A DNA stretch of 64,000 nucleotides from Pelagibacteraceae bacterium AG-464-P07 (GTDB lineage: Bacteria > Pseudomonadota > Alphaproteobacteria > Pelagibacterales > Pelagibacteraceae), in assembly GCA_003211695.1 (NCBI GenBank), contig QCSA01000001.1:99116-163115 (forward strand), written 5' to 3'. This document shows, piece by piece, positions 44,376 through 53,354 of the stretch. A program made the position numbers and the translations under genes. Position 1 is the first letter of the stretch; the number at the start of each line of letters is the position of its first letter. The notes under the pieces are model-generated. The model had not been told where the DNA came from. It saw nothing but the letters and a program-made list of their open reading frames with translations, and ran no database searches.

Positions 44376-44651
44376 ATGAATAAAAAACAGTTAATTAACA
44401 AAATAGCTACGACGCTAAACCAAAGCAAAGCGGATGCTGAAAGGACTTTTGATAGTATACTCAACTTGATCCTGGATAGTCTAAAAAATGATGAGCAAGT
44501 TAAAATAGCTGGTTTTGGTACTTACAAAGTTGCAAAAAGAAAGGCAAGGATTGGTAGAAATCCAAGAACTGGCGAACAAATTCAAATTGCAGCTTCACAA
44601 AAAGTCAAGTTTTTGCCTGCTAAAGCATTAAAAGAAATGTTCAATAAATAA
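44376..44651 (+). CDS. hup: HU-family DNA-binding protein
   Basis: The 91-aa histone-like protein starts MNKKQLINKIATTLNQSKADAE. It has VKIAGFGTYKVAKRKARIGRNPRTGEQIQIAASQKVKF, including the RNPRTGE arm that bends DNA. The ATG at 44376, with GAGG at 44367-44370, is chosen; an upstream in-frame start at 44268 would add an unlikely tail. A strong terminator follows. Confidence 0.95.
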   Translation: MNKKQLINKIATTLNQSKADAERTFDSILNLILDSLKNDEQVKIAGFGTYKVAKRKARIGRNPRTGEQIQIAASQKVKFLPAKALKEMFNK

Positions 44652-44658
44652 GTTTATT

Positions 44659-44700
44659 AAAACAGCCTTTAATAAATAATTTAAAGGCTGTTTTACATTT
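44659..44700 (+). terminator. Rho-independent terminator of hup
   Basis: A 14-bp perfect stem AAAACAGCCTTTAA / TTAAAGGCTGTTTT (44659-44672, 44681-44694) closes an 8-nt loop, with U-rich sequence in the 3' arm and after it. Confidence 0.85.
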
Positions 44701-44801
44701 CTAAAAAAGTGGGTTATTTTTTAAAAGTAACTTCCATAAGCAGAGTTGTTTATAGTGACAAATAATCCTTAATATAAAATTTAGTTTATTGAAATTATTA
44801 A

Positions 44802-45851
44802 TCAGTTTTCATTTTCTTCCCATATCTTTTTCCATCTAAAGTTGGGGGGAAGACCATAAACTGAGTTAATATTGGTGCAATGCATTGTCAATGAAGGAAT
44901 AGGTGATAAACAATATTCATTTTCATAAATTTTATGCAAAGCTTTTTCCATAGGATGATGTCTTAAAGTGCACATTAATTTTAATTCATCCCAATATTTA
45001 AGAATCATTTGTCTACTTGTCATAAAGGTAATCAGAGACTCATTTACAGTTCTCCAGTGTCTTTTCGATCCAATAAATATTTTAGAATTTTCCACTTTAT
45101 TATATAAATAAGGATAATCAGCAGGACATAAAAAAAGCTCTTTATTTAACTGGGAAGAAATTCTTTCATAAGTAAAAAGCATTTCTTTAATAGCTTCCCT
45201 CTCATGAATATAATCGTCTTCAAGAAAATAAACCAAATCTTTTGCTTTTTCTTTAGTTAAAAGAAGAGATTTATAAATATTCATCATATTTGAAATCATA
45301 TTATCTGAAATAGGATTGTTATATTCATCTTTTTTATTAATATTATTTATAATTTCAGTTTCATCTAAATTAATTATTAATGTTTTAAATTTTGCTTTAT
45401 TTAAACAACTTTTAATTTTTTGCAGAGTCTCAATTTCAGAATTATGATCTGTAATAATCAAATTTATATCCAAATAATTAAATTCTTTTAAAGCTTCATT
45501 ACAAGAATGAATCACAGAATTTATCGTTCTTAATGTGTATTCACTTTTTGGAAATTCGAAAATTCTTTTTTTATTCTGATCTAGCAAATTCAGGCTTTTT
45601 TTGATTTTAGTACTGGTATATGATCTTACAATTATAGTTAATCCTGAAATTTTTCTAACAACATCAAGCTTTCCGAGAGGTATAGAAACTGAAGATGTCC
45701 CGGGTTGACTTAAATTTTGAAAAATAGTCTTATTTTGAGTCGGTATGGTTAAGCTGCTCTGATCAATAATTTCATAACCGACTAATCTTGCTAATTTAAT
45801 GAATAATCTCTTTACTAACTTTTTTTTTTTACTTTTATTATTTTGTTTCAT
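44802..45851 (-). CDS. Putative glycosyltransferase-like protein (GT-A-like)
   Basis: The 349-aa soluble protein has a basic N-terminus. LTIIVRSYTS near 71 and LNLIITDHNSE near 124 match a GT-A nucleotide-binding fold. DLVYFLEDDYIHEREAIKEML near 210 carries a DDY acidic metal motif. The C-terminus is rich in conserved-type His/Trp/Cys residues (LRHHPMEKALHKIYE). Sugar donor and acceptor are unknown. It stands alone on the minus strand, 19 nt after the isomerase gene. Confidence 0.55.
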   Translation of the reverse strand: MKQNNKSKKKKLVKRLFIKLARLVGYEIIDQSSLTIPTQNKTIFQNLSQPGTSSVSIPLGKLDVVRKISGLTIIVRSYTSTKIKKSLNLLDQNKKRIFEFPKSEYTLRTINSVIHSCNEALKEFNYLDINLIITDHNSEIETLQKIKSCLNKAKFKTLIINLDETEIINNINKKDEYNNPISDNMISNMMNIYKSLLLTKEKAKDLVYFLEDDYIHEREAIKEMLFTYERISSQLNKELFLCPADYPYLYNKVENSKIFIGSKRHWRTVNESLITFMTSRQMILKYWDELKLMCTLRHHPMEKALHKIYENEYCLSPIPSLTMHCTNINSVYGLPPNFRWKKIWEENEN

Positions 45852-45869
45852 TTATAAAAATAAACTAGT

Positions 45870-46460
45870 TCAATTTTTTTGAGCCTCTTTTAAAACAAAT
45901 TCTAGACGATCCTGTCCCCAAAAGATTTTGTTGTTTATTATAAAAGAGGGGGCTCCAAACACTCCTTTTAAAAAAGCATCCTTAGTTCTCATTTTTAATT
46001 CTTTTTTAATCCCTTGTTTAGATATTTCTAATTTAAAAGTTTCCGAATTATAATTTAAATCTTCTAAGATCTTATCAACTATCTTTTGATCATTTAAGTT
46101 TAATCCATCTTTCCAACAAACTTCAAAAAATTTATCTATATATGATTTTGCTTTATTTTTCTTTTCAGCCACTAACACTCCTCTCATTAAGTTTAAAGAT
46201 TGTATGGGAAAGTAAGAGTTAAACTTGAATTTGAAATTAAATTTTTCTGCAAATAATTTACAGTCCTTAATTATAAACTTAGCTTTTACTGGAATAAAAG
46301 CTGGAGCCTTAATTTCTGCAAGATTTAGTAATTCACTCAATAAGATAGGCATATAATTTATCTTAATTTTATATTGGTATTCAATATTTCTAATTTGTTT
46401 ATGAGCCAAATAGGAATAAGGACTTATGAAATCAAAAAAAAAATCAAACGACTTAATCAT
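45870..46460 (-). CDS. 2-hydroxychromene-2-carboxylate isomerase/DsbA-like (GST-kappa) protein
   Basis: The 196-aa thioredoxin-fold protein starts FDFFFDFISPYSYLAHKQI and ends FGAPSFIINNKIFWGQDRLEFVL, as in HCCA isomerases/kappa GSTs. The active Ser in SPYSY replaces a Cys pair, so it would use glutathione rather than disulfide exchange. No aromatic-degradation genes are adjacent, so the true substrate is open. It overlaps the ABA4-like gene by 8 nt. Confidence 0.85.
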   Translation of the reverse strand: MIKSFDFFFDFISPYSYLAHKQIRNIEYQYKIKINYMPILLSELLNLAEIKAPAFIPVKAKFIIKDCKLFAEKFNFKFKFNSYFPIQSLNLMRGVLVAEKKNKAKSYIDKFFEVCWKDGLNLNDQKIVDKILEDLNYNSETFKLEISKQGIKKELKMRTKDAFLKGVFGAPSFIINNKIFWGQDRLEFVLKEAQKN

Positions 46461-46926
46461 GCAAAGAAATTTTTTTTGAATAAAAGATTCTGATAAACCA
46501 GTATAAAACTAAACCCAATGGACCAGTAAAATAAATTGAAATTAAAGAAATCCCAGACAAAAATTTTGGAACACTGTACCGCAATGCGTCCCTAGATGCC
46601 CAAGAACCTAAAAATAAGCCTATACCTAAAAAATGTATCCAAAAAATTAATAAAAGAATATCATTTGCAAATAATGAATGAAGATTTTCTATTCCCAAAT
46701 ATAAATCAAAACTTTCAAAAATATTTTCACCATTAATTATTAGTTGATAGATCATATAAACATATATTAATGAAAATATTATTGGTAAAAATATTGAACT
46801 AATAAAAATTAGACTTACCCTTGAGTTTGGAAAAAAAATTAATGTTAACCAAAAAGGCAATACTCCAAAACTAAGCCAAAGATAAATAATTTCAGGGCCA
46901 AAATAATTTTGTAAATTTATAAGCAT
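46453..46926 (-). CDS. ABA4-like (DUF4281) membrane protein
   Basis: The 157-aa protein has four membrane segments. LLIFWIHFLGIGLFLGSWASRDALRYSVPK near 93 and YFTGPLGLVLYWFIRIF near 132 are hallmarks of the ABA4/DUF4281 family. Plant ABA4 is needed for neoxanthin formation; bacterial members have no assigned role. Divergent from recX. Confidence 0.75.
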   Translation of the reverse strand: MLINLQNYFGPEIIYLWLSFGVLPFWLTLIFFPNSRVSLIFISSIFLPIIFSLIYVYMIYQLIINGENIFESFDLYLGIENLHSLFANDILLLIFWIHFLGIGLFLGSWASRDALRYSVPKFLSGISLISIYFTGPLGLVLYWFIRIFYSKKISLHD

Positions 46927-46965
46927 GAATAATTTGTTATATTTTGTATTATAGTATATTTAGTT

Positions 46966-47526
46966 ATGATTCCCAGAAAAAGCAAAAAAAATCTTGAAGC
47001 AACCATAGAAGAAATAAGAAAATTTTCATTTTCTTACTTAGAGAAGTATGCTCCGTCCAGACAACAACTTAGAACTTATTTGTTAAAGAAATTTTTTAAC
47101 TCTCCAAATTTTTATGTTGCAAAAAGTGAATTATTAACTTTGATAGATTTAGTTGTTTCTGATTTAGAAAAGCGTAAATTTATAAATGATAAATTTTATT
47201 CGCAATTAAAAACAAAAAAATTTCTAAAAAAAGGTTACTCATTAAATAAAATTCGAAACTATTTAATTAATAAAGGCATTAATGAAGAATATATAAAAGA
47301 TAGTATTACAAAAATAAACTTAGATGAAATTGATCAAGATTTTTTTTCAGCAATTAAAACTTGTAAAAAAAGAAGAATTGGACCAAATAGGGAAGAAGAT
47401 AATCGTATTATTTTTTATAAAAAAGACATGTCAATTTTAGCCAGGTCAGGTTTTAACTACGAAACGTCAAAAAAAGTATTAGATTTATCAAAAAAAGACT
47501 ATGAAAAATTACTTAAGTTGTTCTAA
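46966..47526 (+). CDS. recX: Regulatory protein RecX
   Basis: The 186-aa protein has helical repeats typical of RecX: YLEKYAPSRQQLRTYLLKK, then VSDLEKRKFINDKFYSQLKTKKFLKKGYSLNKIRNYLINKGI near 62-104. A basic region follows with GFNYETSKKVLDL. RecX limits RecA filament growth. recA is not in the window. Converges on a tiny minus-strand gene with a short overlap. Confidence 0.88.
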   Translation: MIPRKSKKNLEATIEEIRKFSFSYLEKYAPSRQQLRTYLLKKFFNSPNFYVAKSELLTLIDLVVSDLEKRKFINDKFYSQLKTKKFLKKGYSLNKIRNYLINKGINEEYIKDSITKINLDEIDQDFFSAIKTCKKRRIGPNREEDNRIIFYKKDMSILARSGFNYETSKKVLDLSKKDYEKLLKLF

Positions 47527-47654
47527 CGCTTTTTTTTTGTTTTTTCTTGTAAGTAAAAATTAATTCTTTTTTTAATTTGATTTCTAACATAAGCAAATAA
47601 TAATAAGCCAAAAATTGAAACTGAAACAATAATTATCAAAATTTTTTGAATCAT
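47523..47654 (-). CDS. Tiny single-pass membrane protein (43 aa)
   Basis: The ATG-TAG frame begins with a hydrophobic helix (MIQKILIIIVSVSIFGLLL) and ends with a basic tail (NQIKKR, KTKKKR), a clean N-out/C-in topology. It lies 27 nt after cysQ on the same strand. Strong AT bias makes chance hydrophobic frames common, so it is only moderately supported. Confidence 0.4.
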   Translation of the reverse strand: MIQKILIIIVSVSIFGLLLFAYVRNQIKKRINFYLQEKTKKKR

Positions 47655-47681
47655 TATTTTTTATTATATTTATAAATTAAA

Positions 47682-48461
47682 TTATATCTCCAGATTTTCT
47701 GCTCTTTTTACTAATAAAGTTAAATTTTTATAATCTGTTTTTCCATACTTAAATTCTTTTTCATCAAGTGTAGTAACTATCCCTCCTGCATGTTTTACAA
47801 TTGCGTGTCCTGCAGCAATATCCCATTCGTAAGCTCGAGCTTTAGCAGCATATAAGTCAAATTCACCTGTAGCAATAACACAAAACTTATAAGAGCTTCT
47901 CATGTTAATAAAATTTTTTACATTAAACTTTTTATGAGTTTCCAACACTTCTGGAGAAGGTTTGAATGAATTGGATACAGCATGTACTTCTCCCTTTTTT
48001 GTTTTTTTTTTACATTCTAATTGTGTTTTTTTTTGTTCAAATTTTTCAAATGAATATCCGTTTCCATAAGAATAGAATAATCTTTTTTTTGCTGGAGCAT
48101 AAATTACACCAATGGCTGGTTCCAAATCAATTACTAAAGAAGCATTTAATGTAAATTCATCTTTGTTATTTATGTATTCTTTAGTTCCATCTATTGGATC
48201 AACTAACCAAAAATTTTTATATTCATTGTTTTTATTTAAATTAACTGTTTCTTCTGAAATTAAAGGAATATTAGGTGTAGTTTGAATTATTCTTTCTCTA
48301 AGCAATTTATCTACTTCCAAATCTCCATTAGTTACAGGAGAATTATCTGACTTGAATGTTGTCTTTAGACCTTTGTTTCTCAATTCAATCGCTTTTTGAC
48401 CAGCATTAAGAAATGTTTCCAACAGACTTTCAGTTAAATTTTTTAATTCATTGATATTCAA
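47682..48461 (-). CDS. cysQ: 3'(2'),5'-bisphosphate nucleotidase
   Basis: The 259-aa inositol-monophosphatase-fold enzyme has SEETVNLN, DPIDGTKEYINNKDEF (metal motif, about residues 86-101) and WDIAAGHAIVKHAGG (about 208). CysQ hydrolyses PAP to AMP and is needed where PAPS or CoA-derived PAP arises. TTG is the start, overlapping the stop of the DUF3553 gene (TTGA). Confidence 0.92.
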   Translation of the reverse strand: MNINELKNLTESLLETFLNAGQKAIELRNKGLKTTFKSDNSPVTNGDLEVDKLLRERIIQTTPNIPLISEETVNLNKNNEYKNFWLVDPIDGTKEYINNKDEFTLNASLVIDLEPAIGVIYAPAKKRLFYSYGNGYSFEKFEQKKTQLECKKKTKKGEVHAVSNSFKPSPEVLETHKKFNVKNFINMRSSYKFCVIATGEFDLYAAKARAYEWDIAAGHAIVKHAGGIVTTLDEKEFKYGKTDYKNLTLLVKRAENLEI

Positions 48462-48628
48462 ATTTTTACTTTCTCTAATATGATTTCTTCAATGTTTATA
48501 ACGAGCTTTCCTTTGTTTTCAAAGTTAACTGTAGCTTTATTTTTAATTATTGATTGTATTTGTCCTATCCCCCAACTTTTATTTAATGGATTAATCACAA
48601 AATCACCTGGCTCAAGATCTAAATTCAT
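48458..48628 (-). CDS. DUF3553 family small protein (56 aa)
   Basis: The small beta-rich domain reads LEPGDFVINPLNKSWGIGQIQ, then KATVNFENKGKLVIN. The W-G-x-G-Q-x-Q plus VNFEN-GK core matches DUF3553, related to the CarD/UvrD C-terminal Tudor-like folds. It is translationally coupled to cysQ (TTGA). Function unknown. Confidence 0.75.
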   Translation of the reverse strand: MNLDLEPGDFVINPLNKSWGIGQIQSIIKNKATVNFENKGKLVINIEEIILEKVKI

Positions 48629-48683
48629 TTGTGGAAAATAGTTTATTTTTATATTAAAACATTTTTAGAAAATACTAAACTAC

Positions 48684-49814
48684 ATGAATTCAAAATTTAC
48701 AAATTCCTTAGGAATTGCTAAGTCAGAAAAGGATACAAAAATTGTTGTTGCAATGTCTGGAGGAGTTGATTCTTCAACGGTTGCAGGATTAATGAAAAAA
48801 GAAGGCTATAATGTAATTGGAGTTACTCTAAAGTTATATGATGATGCCAAAACTTCGGTAAAATCAAGACAGTGCTGTGCAGGTCAAGATATAATGGATG
48901 CAAAAAAAGTTGCAAATCAATTAAATATTGATCATAAAATCCTTTATTATCAAAAGAAATTTAAAAAAGATGTAATCGATAATTTCGTTGAAAGCTACAT
49001 GGCTGGTGAAACACCAATTCCCTGTGTGCAATGTAATCAAACTGTTAAATTTAGAGACCTTTATGAATATTCAAAAGAATTAGGGGCAGATGCATTAATC
49101 ACAGGACATTATGTAAATAGCACACATAACGATGGAATTTCAGAGATGTATCGAGCAAAAGATCATGAAAGAGATCAAAGTTATTTTTTATTCAACACTA
49201 GTAAGGATCAATTGAATTTTTTAAGATTTCCACTTGGAAAATTTACAAAAAAAGAAACAAGAGAGATTGCAAAAAAACTAAAGTTAAATGTAGCTGATAA
49301 ACCTGATAGCCAAGATATTTGTTTTGTGTCAAATGGAGACTATGCGTCGGTAATTAAAAAGTTTAAACCCGAGTCTTTTAAAAAAGGAAATATCAAAGAT
49401 CTAAATGATAATATTCTCGGAACTCACGAAGGTATAATCAATTTTACTATAGGTCAGAGAAAAGGAATTAGGATAGCTGATAAAAAACCATTGTATGTTG
49501 TAAAAATTAACTCAAACGATAATGAAATAGTGGTTGGACCAAAATCTGCTCTTGGAGTAGACAAAATCAAATTAAGAAATTTAAACCAGCTTTGTAACAA
49601 TATGGAAGACTGTAATTCTAATTTATTTGTAAAAGTTAGATCAACTGGTAAATTATTAAAGGCTAAAGTTAAAGTTAATGGTATTAATGCTGAAGTTAAA
49701 TTAGAAAATAAAGAGGTCGGCATATCTCCTGGACAAGCATGTGTTTTTTATTCTAAAAATAAAATTGGGGATAAAGTACTGGGAGGTGGTTGGATAGATA
49801 GTAATTGTCTTTGA
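48684..49814 (+). CDS. mnmA: tRNA-specific 2-thiouridylase
   Basis: The 376-aa enzyme makes s2U34 in Lys/Glu/Gln tRNAs. PP-loop [16 protein letters not shown] lies at about 22-37. Catalytic Cys are in [13 protein letters not shown] (about 114) and [12 protein letters not shown] (about 213). The C-terminal beta-barrel is complete. Length normal. Confidence 0.96.
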   Translation: MNSKFTNSLGIAKSEKDTKIVVAMSGGVDSSTVAGLMKKEGYNVIGVTLKLYDDAKTSVKSRQCCAGQDIMDAKKVANQLNIDHKILYYQKKFKKDVIDNFVESYMAGETPIPCVQCNQTVKFRDLYEYSKELGADALITGHYVNSTHNDGISEMYRAKDHERDQSYFLFNTSKDQLNFLRFPLGKFTKKETREIAKKLKLNVADKPDSQDICFVSNGDYASVIKKFKPESFKKGNIKDLNDNILGTHEGIINFTIGQRKGIRIADKKPLYVVKINSNDNEIVVGPKSALGVDKIKLRNLNQLCNNMEDCNSNLFVKVRSTGKLLKAKVKVNGINAEVKLENKEVGISPGQACVFYSKNKIGDKVLGGGWIDSNCL

Positions 49815-49861
49815 GATTAATTCACAGTATTCACACAACTATAAATATACAATAAAAAACA

Positions 49862-50090
49862 ACCATTAAGTGATGGTAACTCATTAACAGTAGTGATCTA
49901 ATGACATTAATTAAGAGGCAACTCTTAACTGGCCAGTTGAGGAAAAACCGAGAGGTTCAAGCTTAGCGGGCAGAAAGTCCTACGGAGTAGTGCTAAAATG
50001 GTAGGACGGAAGGCTTGGCAGTAGCACGAAAATGACGAGCCAAACTTTCGTTCACATACCGAAAGGTATGTGAACAGAGGGTTTCACTGT
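49862..50090 (+). ncRNA. Structured RNA candidate of unassigned class
   Basis: A ~230-nt non-coding stretch with a dense set of perfect helices: ACCAT/ATGGT (49862-49877); TTAAGAG-GCAA-CTCTTAA (49911-49928); AACC-GAGA-GGTT (49946-49957); GTCCTAC/GTAGGAC (49977-49983, 50001-50007); GGCTTG/CGAGCC (50012-50017, 50036-50041); and GTTCACATACC-GAAA-GGTATGTGAAC (50050-50075). GTGCTA (49990-49995), inside the GTCCTAC loop, pairs with TAGCAC (50022-50027), a pseudoknot. Three hairpins have GNRA loops only when read on the + strand, fixing orientation. GC content is well above the surroundings. No known RNA (RNase P, tmRNA, SRP, 6S) fits. Confidence 0.75.
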
Positions 50091-50767
50091 TTTTTCCAGA
50101 AAAAGAAAGTTAACAAGTAAAAGCTGATTACTCCCATAAAATAATTCCATTCGAGAGCGTGCTTAAATGAATTATATCCTTCAGCAGCTAAGAAGGGGAT
50201 ACTTACAAATGCCACGATAACTAAAATTGAAACTAAAATAATTTTTATAAATAAAATTCTACTATTTGTAATTTTTTTGATTTGTTTTTTGATTTTGTAA
50301 TAATTAATTACCAAAATTGCTTGAGCTATAATTTCAAAAATTATAAAAGCCAGCACAACCACTCTTCTAAACAATTTGTAGAAATCATTATCAAACTTAA
50401 CTCCTAAAAATATAGAATGTAAAACTAGAAATATGGCTGAACCAATGCCAAAAAAAAGAAAAATTTTTTTATAGTTTAAATGTGTGCTTATTTTTCCCAT
50501 CAGATCAAAGTTAAAACGCCAGTATTGAATTAAAAAAAAAGCAGTAATGAACATTGCCGGTTTAAATATTAGGTACGTTGGAAAAACTCTAGCAGTTCTG
50601 CTTATTGATACTCCGCCATCTATATAAGGAATTGTTGGAAGCACTACATGTTCTAAGTTAAAAAACTGGTGAAAATTAGTGATTAGTATAAGGCAAGCAT
50701 TAAGTGCAATAAACGGAAGAACGAAGATCCAGATGCTCAACTTCTTAATTTTATTAATATTTTCCAC
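50084..50767 (-). CDS. Six-TM membrane protein, possibly Frag1/DRAM/Sfk1-like
   Basis: The 227-aa protein has six hydrophobic segments. PYIDGGVSISRTARVFPTYLIFKPAMF (about 46-72), after the first helix, recalls the P-x-IS..G....P...IF pattern of Frag1/DRAM/Sfk1 proteins. The ending HALEWNYFMGVISFYLLTFFFWKKQ also fits that family. Role in bacteria unknown. It ends against the structured RNA candidate. Confidence 0.6.
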   Translation of the reverse strand: MENINKIKKLSIWIFVLPFIALNACLILITNFHQFFNLEHVVLPTIPYIDGGVSISRTARVFPTYLIFKPAMFITAFFLIQYWRFNFDLMGKISTHLNYKKIFLFFGIGSAIFLVLHSIFLGVKFDNDFYKLFRRVVVLAFIIFEIIAQAILVINYYKIKKQIKKITNSRILFIKIILVSILVIVAFVSIPFLAAEGYNSFKHALEWNYFMGVISFYLLTFFFWKKQ

Positions 50768-50778
50768 TTAAAAAATTA

Positions 50779-50862
50779 TTATTTTTTCTTATTTCTTTTC
50801 TTAGCTCTTCTTTTTTTTGAGCCCATTTTGCGTCTACCTCTGTGTTTTTTGGGATATCCCAT
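50779..50862 (-). CDS. Tiny highly basic protein (27 aa)
   Basis: An ATG-TAA frame of 27 codons begins MGYPKKHRGRRKMGSKKRR; 17 of its residues are Lys, Arg or His. A very good SD, GAAAGGAG (50878-50871), lies 8 nt upstream, one of the strongest in the window, which makes a chance frame unlikely. Composition and size resemble minimal ribosome-associated proteins such as Thx or the AURKAIP1/COX24 tail, but no family is established. Confidence 0.65.
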   Translation of the reverse strand: MGYPKKHRGRRKMGSKKRRAKKRNKKK

Positions 50863-50947
50863 AAAATTTACTCCTTTCTAGTTTTATTATTTTATTGATG
50901 TTGAAATTTGGATATAACATTGTGTATGTTGGTAATCAAATTTTTTT

Positions 50948-52129
50948 ATGGCTAACTCACCCAAAACTTTTTTAAAACATGCTGCCAAAGGTATCCAATC
51001 TAGGTCAGTAAATCCTGCAATTATAAGGGCATCTACAATTCTTTTTAAGACAATACAAGAATTGCGAAAACATCAAAAAGATATAGCAAAAGGTAAAAGC
51101 GTTGCTTTCTGGGATTATGGTAGGCAGGGAAGTCAAACAACAATTTTACTTCAAAATTTACTTAAAAAATTGGAACTAGCTCATCATGTATTTTTAACTC
51201 AAACTGGATTTGCCTCAGTAGCATTGGCTATCATGAGCGTATGTAGACCAGGGGATGAAATTGTAATATCGGATTGTGTTTACCGTCCTACACGAAAACT
51301 TGTCAATCAATTACTTGCAGAATTTAATATTAAAGGTATTTGGTACGATCCAAATAGTTTTGAGGATCTAAAAAATAAAGTTACAAAAAAAACAAAACTT
51401 ATTTATGTAGAAAATCCAGGAAGTAATACTTTTGAATTTCAGGATTTAGGAAAGATAGTAGCCCTTGCTAAAAGAAAACAAATTTATACTGCTATCGATA
51501 ATACTTGGGGTACCGCATATTATTTGAAACCGATAAAATTAGGTTTCGATATGTCGATTGTTTCTGCTACCAAATATTATTCGGGTCATTCAGATGTTAT
51601 GGCAGGAACATTAGCGGTAAGTAAAAAAGTTTATAAAAAAGTTTGGTGGTATAACCATGTTTCAGGACACCGTCTATCCGCCGATGATGCTTATCTAGTT
51701 GTTCGAGGATTGCGAACTTTAGATTTAAGATTAGAAAAACATCAACAGAATACAAAAATAATATTAAAATGGTTAGCCCAACAAAAAAAAATAACAAAAA
51801 TTTTATATCCCTACAAAACATCATCTACTAGTTATAAGTTATGGAAAAAATACTATTCTGGAGCCTCAGGCTTGCTAGGGATCGTTATTAAAAGCAAAAG
51901 CAAAACTTCTGTGTACAAGTTTGTAAATTCATTAGAACTTTTTGGCATTGGTTATAGCTGGGGAGGCTTTGAAAGTTTAGCAGTTTATAATGATCACATC
52001 ATTGAAATGGGAAAAAGATTATTTTTTAAACTTGAAAAAGATCAACATCTTATTCGTTTGCATATTGGCCTTGAAGATCCGAAAGATTTAATAAATGATC
52101 TAAAAAAATCTTTAAAGTTCGTTAAGTGA
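50948..52129 (+). CDS. metC: Cystathionine beta-lyase (Cys/Met metabolism PLP enzyme)
   Basis: The 393-aa PLP enzyme has the Schiff-base Lys in SATKYYSGHSDVMAGTL (about 208). ENPGSNTFEFQDL near 157, YTAIDNTWGTAYY near 183 and SWGGFESLAVYN near 337 are as in proteobacterial MetC. It cleaves cystathionine to homocysteine. It overlaps the MFS gene by GTGA, suggesting a sulfur-compound or amino-acid link for that transporter. Confidence 0.88.
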   Translation: MANSPKTFLKHAAKGIQSRSVNPAIIRASTILFKTIQELRKHQKDIAKGKSVAFWDYGRQGSQTTILLQNLLKKLELAHHVFLTQTGFASVALAIMSVCRPGDEIVISDCVYRPTRKLVNQLLAEFNIKGIWYDPNSFEDLKNKVTKKTKLIYVENPGSNTFEFQDLGKIVALAKRKQIYTAIDNTWGTAYYLKPIKLGFDMSIVSATKYYSGHSDVMAGTLAVSKKVYKKVWWYNHVSGHRLSADDAYLVVRGLRTLDLRLEKHQQNTKIILKWLAQQKKITKILYPYKTSSTSYKLWKKYYSGASGLLGIVIKSKSKTSVYKFVNSLELFGIGYSWGGFESLAVYNDHIIEMGKRLFFKLEKDQHLIRLHIGLEDPKDLINDLKKSLKFVK

Positions 52130-53346
52130 TAAAAGAAAAATTTATAAAAAATAGAGCAGCTTTAATAACTCTAATTGCGGCTTCTTTAGTAGTTTTACTT
52201 TCTTTAGGTGTAAGACAAACTTTTGGATTATTTTTTATGGATTTTAATAGCAGTCTCAGTATTTCAAATACAGAGTTTGGTTTAGCAATCGGTATTCAAA
52301 TGCTAATGTGGGGAATTTCTGGTCCAATATTTGGGGCTATCGCCGACAAATATGGAGGGCCTAAAGCTATAACTATTGCTTTTGTTTTTTTTATACTTGG
52401 TGTTTATCTTTTATATACGGGTCCAAACACTGGTATTTTTTTTCAAATTAATTTAGGACTTTTAGTAGGTATTGGTCTAGGTGGTACAGCGATTAGTATT
52501 CCAATGTCGATTGTGGGTAAGCATTTTCCACTATCTAATAGAACTATAGCAATGAGCATAGTTACTGCGGTTGGTTCATTTGGGTATTTTCTATCACCAC
52601 TATTCACTACATATTCATTGTCAAATGAAGGTTGGGAAAGCACTTTATTTGTATTTACAATATTTTTGTTAATTGGTTTTTTTATTGCCTTTTTTGTAAG
52701 GTCACCTTTATCAACTCAATCAATTGAAAAACCTAACGACCAAACCACATTTGCTGCTATTAAAGAAGCTTTTAAAAATAAAAGCTATGTTCTTTTAACG
52801 TCAGGTTTCTTTGTATGCGGTTTTCATATTACTTTAGTAGGAACACATGTGCCAAAATATGTGATTGATAGAGGCTTAGAAAGTTGGACAGCCGCTACAA
52901 TTTTATCTTTAATTGGTTTGTTTAATATATTTGGTTCACTTACAAGCGGTTACCTATCTTCAATTATGAGTAAAAAAATTATCTTAAGTTCAATTTATTT
53001 TCTTAGAGGAGTCTCAATAGTCTTTTTTATTTTTTTACCACCTAGCAATATTAGTGCATTTATTTTTGGTGCAAGTTTTGGTTTCTTATGGCTTTCAACT
53101 GTGCCTGCTACAAGCGGAATTGTTGCCCACATATTTGGAACTAAATATTTAGCTCTATTGTATGGAATTGTTTTTTTAAGCCATCAAATAGGCTCTTTTT
53201 TTGGAGCATATCTCGGAGGTTTATTTTATGATCTTTATGGTTCATATGATTATGCCTGGTATTTGGCTATTGCATTATCAGTTTTTGCTGGCATTATACA
53301 TTTACCAATTATTGAAAAGCCTGTTACTAGACTAGCCGCAATTTAA
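52126..53346 (+). CDS. MFS transporter (monocarboxylate/OFA-like)
   Basis: The 406-aa protein has 12 membrane segments. The cytosolic loop motif GAIADKYGGPKAI near 68 is the MFS A-motif. RQTFGLFFMDF in helix 1 and GLGGTAISIPMSIVGKHFP near 116 recall the monocarboxylate/oxalate-formate antiporter group. GTG start coupled to metC. Substrate unknown. Confidence 0.85.
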   Translation: MIKEKFIKNRAALITLIAASLVVLLSLGVRQTFGLFFMDFNSSLSISNTEFGLAIGIQMLMWGISGPIFGAIADKYGGPKAITIAFVFFILGVYLLYTGPNTGIFFQINLGLLVGIGLGGTAISIPMSIVGKHFPLSNRTIAMSIVTAVGSFGYFLSPLFTTYSLSNEGWESTLFVFTIFLLIGFFIAFFVRSPLSTQSIEKPNDQTTFAAIKEAFKNKSYVLLTSGFFVCGFHITLVGTHVPKYVIDRGLESWTAATILSLIGLFNIFGSLTSGYLSSIMSKKIILSSIYFLRGVSIVFFIFLPPSNISAFIFGASFGFLWLSTVPATSGIVAHIFGTKYLALLYGIVFLSHQIGSFFGAYLGGLFYDLYGSYDYAWYLAIALSVFAGIIHLPIIEKPVTRLAAI

Positions 53347-53354
53347 AAAAGTTT

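Noticed and set aside
50002-50015. SRP-like GGACGGAAGG in the structured RNA
   Set aside because: The flanking bases cannot form the SRP helix 8 stem around GGAA, and the AGCAGCC side is missing.
49941-50090. RNase P-like GAGGAAA and ACAGA segments in the structured RNA
   Set aside because: The universally conserved GGAAAGUCC and ACAGAACCCGG cores are absent and the element is too short for bacterial RNase P.
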